Below are positions 60,572-64,000 of a DNA stretch of 64,000 bases, one piece after another. The notes under the pieces were generated by a model. That model searched no databases, had not been told where the DNA came from, and saw only the letters and a program-made list of their open reading frames with translations. The stretch's first letter is position 1, and every line of letters starts with the position of its first letter. Position numbers and translations under genes: made by a program. The stretch is from the NCBI GenBank assembly GCA_963838235.1, contig CAWIQJ010000005.1:372001-436000 (forward strand), given 5' to 3'. Source of the stretch: JAFECT01 sp963838235 (GTDB taxonomy: Bacteria; Pseudomonadota; Alphaproteobacteria; Caulobacterales; Caulobacteraceae).

Positions 60572-60898
60572 TTAGCCCTGGCCGCCGCCTTGAGCCTGGC
60601 ACGCCTTGCGGGCGTCTTTCAGCTGCGCCAGCTGTTCCGGCGTGAAGATCTTTTCCCGGGCTTCGCGCGCCTCGGGACCCTTCTGATCGCTCTCGCGGAG
60701 TTCCTTCAGCTTGGCCTTCTGATCGTCGGTGAGCGGCGGGTTCAGCTTGGCCATCGCATCGCGCATGCAACCGTTGCCGCGCCCCTGACCGCCGCCGCCC
60801 TGGTCCTGGGCGGACGCGATCTGAACGGCGCCGAGTGCAAGCGTGCCGGCCATGGCCGCCGCAAGCGCGGCGCTAATGATTGAACGCATGTGTTTCAT
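60572..60898 (-). CDS. Small periplasmic Spy/CpxP-like protein
   Basis: 108 residues. Signal peptide to about 30 (ASA-QD), Gly-rich linker, then two helical LTxxQ-type segments: PPLTDDQKAKLKELRES and IFTPEQLAQLKDARKAC. These match the LTxxQ motif of Spy/CpxP/ZraP proteins, though the protein is short and has only two. Possible chaperone or metal-stress protein. An alternative start is M4 (60889). Confidence 0.72.
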   Translation of the reverse strand: MKHMRSIISAALAAAMAGTLALGAVQIASAQDQGGGGQGRGNGCMRDAMAKLNPPLTDDQKAKLKELRESDQKGPEAREAREKIFTPEQLAQLKDARKACQAQGGGQG

Positions 60899-61019
60899 TT
60901 CCTTTGGTTCTCACGCCCCTACCTTCGGAAGCCGGATGGCCGCCGATGCTGATCTAATGCCGGGACTCTGGCGATTCCGTCGCCGACCGGCGAAATGCCG
61001 CAAGCCAGGGCCTGTGGAC

Positions 61020-61436
61020 CTACTCGGCCGAGGCGCAGATCTGGACCTGGGCCGGCAGGCCCCAGTCCGCGCACGGGAACAGGGAGAACTCATAGGTCCC
61101 GGTCGCCGGCGTGATCATTTGGCCATTGTTCATCTGGATCTGCGAACTCGCCCCTTTCAAAGTGACGTCGATGTCGCGGGGGGCCTGGTGAGTCACGAGG
61201 CGCCCGTTCGAGCCCATGTCCTGTTCCGAGCCGACGGCGGAGACCATGAGCCGCTGGCCGGCCTTGAACTTGCCCACGAACACCTCGGCCGTGCCGCTGT
61301 AGGCCCAGCAGGTGGCGCCGCGGTGGAACTGAATCTGGACGGTTTTGGGACTGTTACAGGCCGACGCGTGGGCCTCCAGGACGAATCCACTGACGGCAAG
61401 CCCTGCGGCGAGGGCCGCGACGATGACGCGCTTCAT
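61020..61436 (-). CDS. Small secreted beta-rich protein
   Basis: 138 residues with a signal peptide (1-25, HASA). Mature chain is beta-rich: VQIQFHRGATCWAYSGTAEV, FKAGQRLMVSAVG, and ATGTYEFSLFPCADWGLPAQ. Four Cys (SACNS, ATCWAY, FPCADW, QICASAE) suggest disulfides. The layout resembles a short jelly-roll or PPC-type domain; no family recognised. Confidence 0.75.
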   Translation of the reverse strand: MKRVIVAALAAGLAVSGFVLEAHASACNSPKTVQIQFHRGATCWAYSGTAEVFVGKFKAGQRLMVSAVGSEQDMGSNGRLVTHQAPRDIDVTLKGASSQIQMNNGQMITPATGTYEFSLFPCADWGLPAQVQICASAE

Positions 61437-61537
61437 GACATCCCCCTGAGATAACGTTGATCTTCGGAGACTAGCGCCGTGGGAAGGCCGCGGCTAGAGC
61501 GCTGTCCTCAACCCACCCTCGAGCGAGATCGCACCGC

Positions 61538-62689
61538 TTACTTGTGCTTCGCCGACGGCGGCAGGGTCTTCATGTCTTCGGCGATCGACGCGATCGCGGT
61601 CTTGCCCTTGGCGTTCAGCAGGGGCGTGAGCTCGCCGTAGGGAATGACGACGTCGCGTGAGCACGCGGCCACCACGTGGGCGAGCTCCGGCCAGAAGGCC
61701 ATGCCGGCTGGGGTCGGATGCGGGTCCCAGAACCCGTCAACGCTGTCGAGTACGTCGGCGCACTCGCCCTTCTTGGTCCAGCGCACCGCAAGCATCTTCG
61801 CGAGCTTGGGTCCGGCCTGGGGCGTGTCGGGAACGTCGGTGGAATGGGTGACGCCGTCGGCGTTGAACCACACCCAAGGATCGACCGCGGCGCCCGTCGC
61901 CAGGTCGTACAGGCTCCAGTTCGTGGCTTCGTCGGGATGCGCGCCGCCGCAGAACTCCTCGCTGTCCTCCTCGGTGACCATCCAGCGCTTGCCGATCAGG
62001 TTTGGCTTCAAGACGTCGCTGAACTCACCGTCGCCGCCGAGCGAGCCCGTCGCGCCCGCGATGCAATCGGCGTACTCGTCCGAGGCGCCTTCGTCTTTCT
62101 TCGCCAGCACCTTGGCGAACTCCGCATTGAGGCGCGTCGCAGCGGGCGTCGTCGCGTTGAGCGAGAACGAGGCGACCGTCACGTCGAGATCGGCGCCCGT
62201 CTGCAGCGTCAGCGTCGTATAGGCCACGCCGTCGCGCACGCCCGGCGTACGCGTGATCGTCGGCGTCTTGATGCGCGGCGCGGTGAACACGCCGGCGCCG
62301 CACGCCGTGTCCGCGTCGTCGTCCTTGTCGAGCGGCATGCGCGTCAGACTGATCGGCAGGCTCTTGCCTTTGCCGGTCCAGGTCCCGCTCAGCGCATTCG
62401 CGCCCGACGCGATCACGTTCCAATGCGGCGCGGTCTTGTCGGTGTTCTCGCCCTCGCTCCAGCTGTGGGCCGGCGATGCATCGGGATCGAGCCGGATCAG
62501 CTGCAGGTGGCTCATGTAGTAATAGACGCCGGCGTTCGCGTCGCCCGCCTCGCCGAAGCAAGCGCGAATCTGTGTCCCGCCCAGCGTCCCCCGCCACACG
62601 CCCGACCAAGCCGGCGGCGGCGCGTCGGGTTGAGCGTAGGCGGCGCCGCCCAGCAAGGCGGCGACGGCGGCAAGGACGATCGTGCGCAT
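61538..62689 (-). CDS. Secreted DUF3298-like protein
   Basis: 383 residues from the ATG at 62689, with GGGAGC upstream (the frame opens at 62755 without signal). Signal peptide 1-19 (AYA-QP). The C-terminal half has AHPDEATNWSLYDLATGAAV and PAGMAFWPELAHVVAACSRD followed by VVIPYGELTPLL, the DUF3298/RsiV C-terminal pattern of lysozyme-binding-like domains. The first half (WSGVWRGTLGGTQIRACFGE) is a separate domain. Periplasmic; function unknown. Confidence 0.8.
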   Translation of the reverse strand: MRTIVLAAVAALLGGAAYAQPDAPPPAWSGVWRGTLGGTQIRACFGEAGDANAGVYYYMSHLQLIRLDPDASPAHSWSEGENTDKTAPHWNVIASGANALSGTWTGKGKSLPISLTRMPLDKDDDADTACGAGVFTAPRIKTPTITRTPGVRDGVAYTTLTLQTGADLDVTVASFSLNATTPAATRLNAEFAKVLAKKDEGASDEYADCIAGATGSLGGDGEFSDVLKPNLIGKRWMVTEEDSEEFCGGAHPDEATNWSLYDLATGAAVDPWVWFNADGVTHSTDVPDTPQAGPKLAKMLAVRWTKKGECADVLDSVDGFWDPHPTPAGMAFWPELAHVVAACSRDVVIPYGELTPLLNAKGKTAIASIAEDMKTLPPSAKHK

Positions 62690-62783
62690 GAGGGAGCTCC
62701 CGGGCCGCTCGCAGCCTAGTCCGCGCGGTCGCGGCCTTACAAGCCGGCCTCCCAAATCGGAGTCCTGGAGTTGGGAGGAGACA

Positions 62784-62858
<75 letters not shown>

Positions 62859-62946
62859 CCCCGCGAGGGAACCGGGCCTATAACGAACCTTCCGCCGCGG
62901 GGGAAGCGCGAAAGCGCGGCTTGACGGGGCAGGGCGCCGCGGCTGA

Positions 62947-63114
62947 ATGGCCGCCATGACCGATCGCGAGCCGCCTCGGGACAAGATCAGCCATCCGGAG
63001 CCCGAAAAAGGCCCCGCGAAGGCCGGCCGCGAAGCCGCCCTGGCGCAGGCCCTCCGCGCGAACCTGCGGCGGCGGAAGGGCCCGGCAAGCCCCGATCCTA
63101 AGAAACCCCGTTAA
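62947..63114 (+). CDS. Small basic protein upstream of murA
   Basis: 55 residues from the ATG at 62947 (alternative 62956). MTDREPPRDKISHPEPEKG, then EAALAQALRANLRRRKGPA. The ALRANLRRRK helix is a feature of small proteins found near murA in alphaproteobacteria, to my knowledge; the rest is hydrophilic and disordered-like. Function unknown. It precedes murA by 92 bp. Confidence 0.7.
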   Translation: MAAMTDREPPRDKISHPEPEKGPAKAGREAALAQALRANLRRRKGPASPDPKKPR

Positions 63115-63206
63115 GACACTTCCTCTTCCGCCCGCCGCGCCGCCTGTTTAGATAGCCGCGACGGCTGCGGACCGGTTTCCTCCCCCCGGGCGGCGCAAAG
63201 GACTTC

Positions 63207-64000
63207 ATGGATCGCATCGCCATCGAAGGCGGCGCCCGGCTCGAAGGCGAAATCCGGATCAGCGGCGCGAAGAATTCGGCGCTGAAGCTGATGGCGGCGA
63301 GCCTTTTGACCGAAGAGCCCCTGATCCTGACCAATATGCCCAGGCTCGCGGACACCCGGTTCCTCGGCCGGTTGCTGCAGCGGCTGGGGGTCGAGGTGCT
63401 CGAGCGCGACGGACCCCAAGGCGCCGAAACTGCGCTGAACGCCAAGGACGTTGTCTCCGCCTTCGCCCCCTACGACCTGGTCCGCCAGATGCGGGCCTCG
63501 TTCAATGTGCTGGGCCCGCTGGTGGCGCGGACCGGCCACGCCAAGGTTTCGCTCCCCGGTGGCTGCACCATCGGCGCGCGGCCGGTGGACCTGCACCTGA
63601 AGGCGCTGGAGGCGCTGGGCGCCCGGATCGAGCTGAACGACGGCTATGTCTACGCCCAGGCGGCGCGCGGCCTGACCGGGGCGGAGATCGACTTTCCGAT
63701 GGTCTCGGTCGGCGCCACCGAACACGCGCTGCTGGCTTCGGTCCTGGCCAAGGGCGAGACGGTGATCCGCAACGCCGCGCTCGAACCCGAGATCGGCGAC
63801 CTCGCCCACTGCCTCAACGCCATGGGCGCCAAGATCGAAGGAATCGACACCTCGACGCTGACCATCACCGGCGTATCGAAACTCGGCGGCGCGACCTGGT
63901 CGGTCATCCCCGATCGCATCGAGACCGGCACCTTCGCCATGGCCGCAGCCATGGCGGGCGGCGACGTGCGGCTGACCCACACCCGCTCGGACTTCATCCA
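63207..64000 (+). CDS. murA: UDP-N-acetylglucosamine 1-carboxyvinyltransferase, 3' truncated by window end
   Basis: 264 residues visible from the ATG at 63207, with AAAGGAC upstream. ISGAKNSALKLMAASLLTEE near the start is the substrate-binding Lys-Asn pair; LPGGCTIGARPVDLHL carries the catalytic Cys that binds PEP and is the fosfomycin target. Further EPT motifs: RQMRASFNVLGPLVAR and VGATEHALLASVLA. The first committed step of peptidoglycan synthesis, in the cytoplasm. The gene runs off the window (reading continues at the last base), so the C-terminal third is missing. Confidence 0.97.
   Translation, partial: MDRIAIEGGARLEGEIRISGAKNSALKLMAASLLTEEPLILTNMPRLADTRFLGRLLQRLGVEVLERDGPQGAETALNAKDVVSAFAPYDLVRQMRASFNVLGPLVARTGHAKVSLPGGCTIGARPVDLHLKALEALGARIELNDGYVYAQAARGLTGAEIDFPMVSVGATEHALLASVLAKGETVIRNAALEPEIGDLAHCLNAMGAKIEGIDTSTLTITGVSKLGGATWSVIPDRIETGTFAMAAAMAGGDVRLTHTRSDFI

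Overview
The window is a GC-rich (by eye roughly two-thirds G+C) bacterial chromosome segment of housekeeping and envelope genes, with no prophage, plasmid, CRISPR or large mobile island. Gene content fits a free-living Gram-negative alphaproteobacterium, perhaps Caulobacterales/Micropepsales-like. The grounds are many lipoproteins and outer-membrane proteins, MASE4- and MASE1-type histidine kinases, DUF1287, DUF2236 and DUF202 proteins, a tRNA-Thr(GGT), a small basic protein ahead of murA, and dispersed GAGCGCGTTGCG-type palindromes. This placement is inference; no rRNA or other phylogenetic marker was compared.

Layout. 0-6.3 kb: 3' end of an ECF sigma factor, a WYL regulator divergent from a GST, two tandem secreted sedolisins and a YceI gene. 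6.3-12.7 kb: S24-type repressor, DUF1287 protein, four small secreted proteins (two a Cys-rich paralogous pair), an amidohydrolase divergent from a beta-lactamase-fold hydrolase. 12.7-19.1 kb: two paralogous MASE4 hybrid kinases flanking DUF202 and DUF2236 genes. 19.3-29 kb: YdjM-like membrane protein with a 29-codon leader ORF, FMN-binding stress protein, a MurC/Mpl-like ligase divergent from an LD-carboxypeptidase, cysK, a MASE1 kinase. 29-36 kb: small proteins, OsmC, a NodB deacetylase/formyltransferase pair, a TPR lipoprotein-like protein. 36-48 kb: small secreted proteins, M15 peptidase, OM channel, MFS transporter, M1-like peptidase with a tyrosine-phosphatase-like neighbour, a His/Gly-rich protein, a VOC remnant and acylphosphatase. 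48-52.5 kb: M13 peptidase, GST and 2-hydroxycarboxylate transporter, all split by single-base shifts. 52.5-64 kb: a 222-bp MITE-like element, CocE-type hydrolase, a 1408-residue autotransporter, periplasmic proteins, tRNA-Thr, and the 5' part of murA.

Functional themes are secreted proteolysis (sedolisins, M13, M1, M15), cell-wall turnover (Mur ligase, LdcA, M15, MurA) and membrane sensing (three histidine kinases). At least nine genes contain clean one-base frameshifts while keeping active-site motifs, most densely at 48.4-52.3 kb; this looks more like consensus-sequence error than true decay, and those genes should be read as probably intact. Dispersed palindromic repeats sit at gene 3' ends and often overlap the stop codons. 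I did not find an unmistakable new system. The best leads are the Cys-rich doublet proteins, the deacetylase/formyltransferase pair, the recycling-like Mur/LdcA pair, a repeat with two mutually exclusive hairpins, and the 26-residue-repeat autotransporter.
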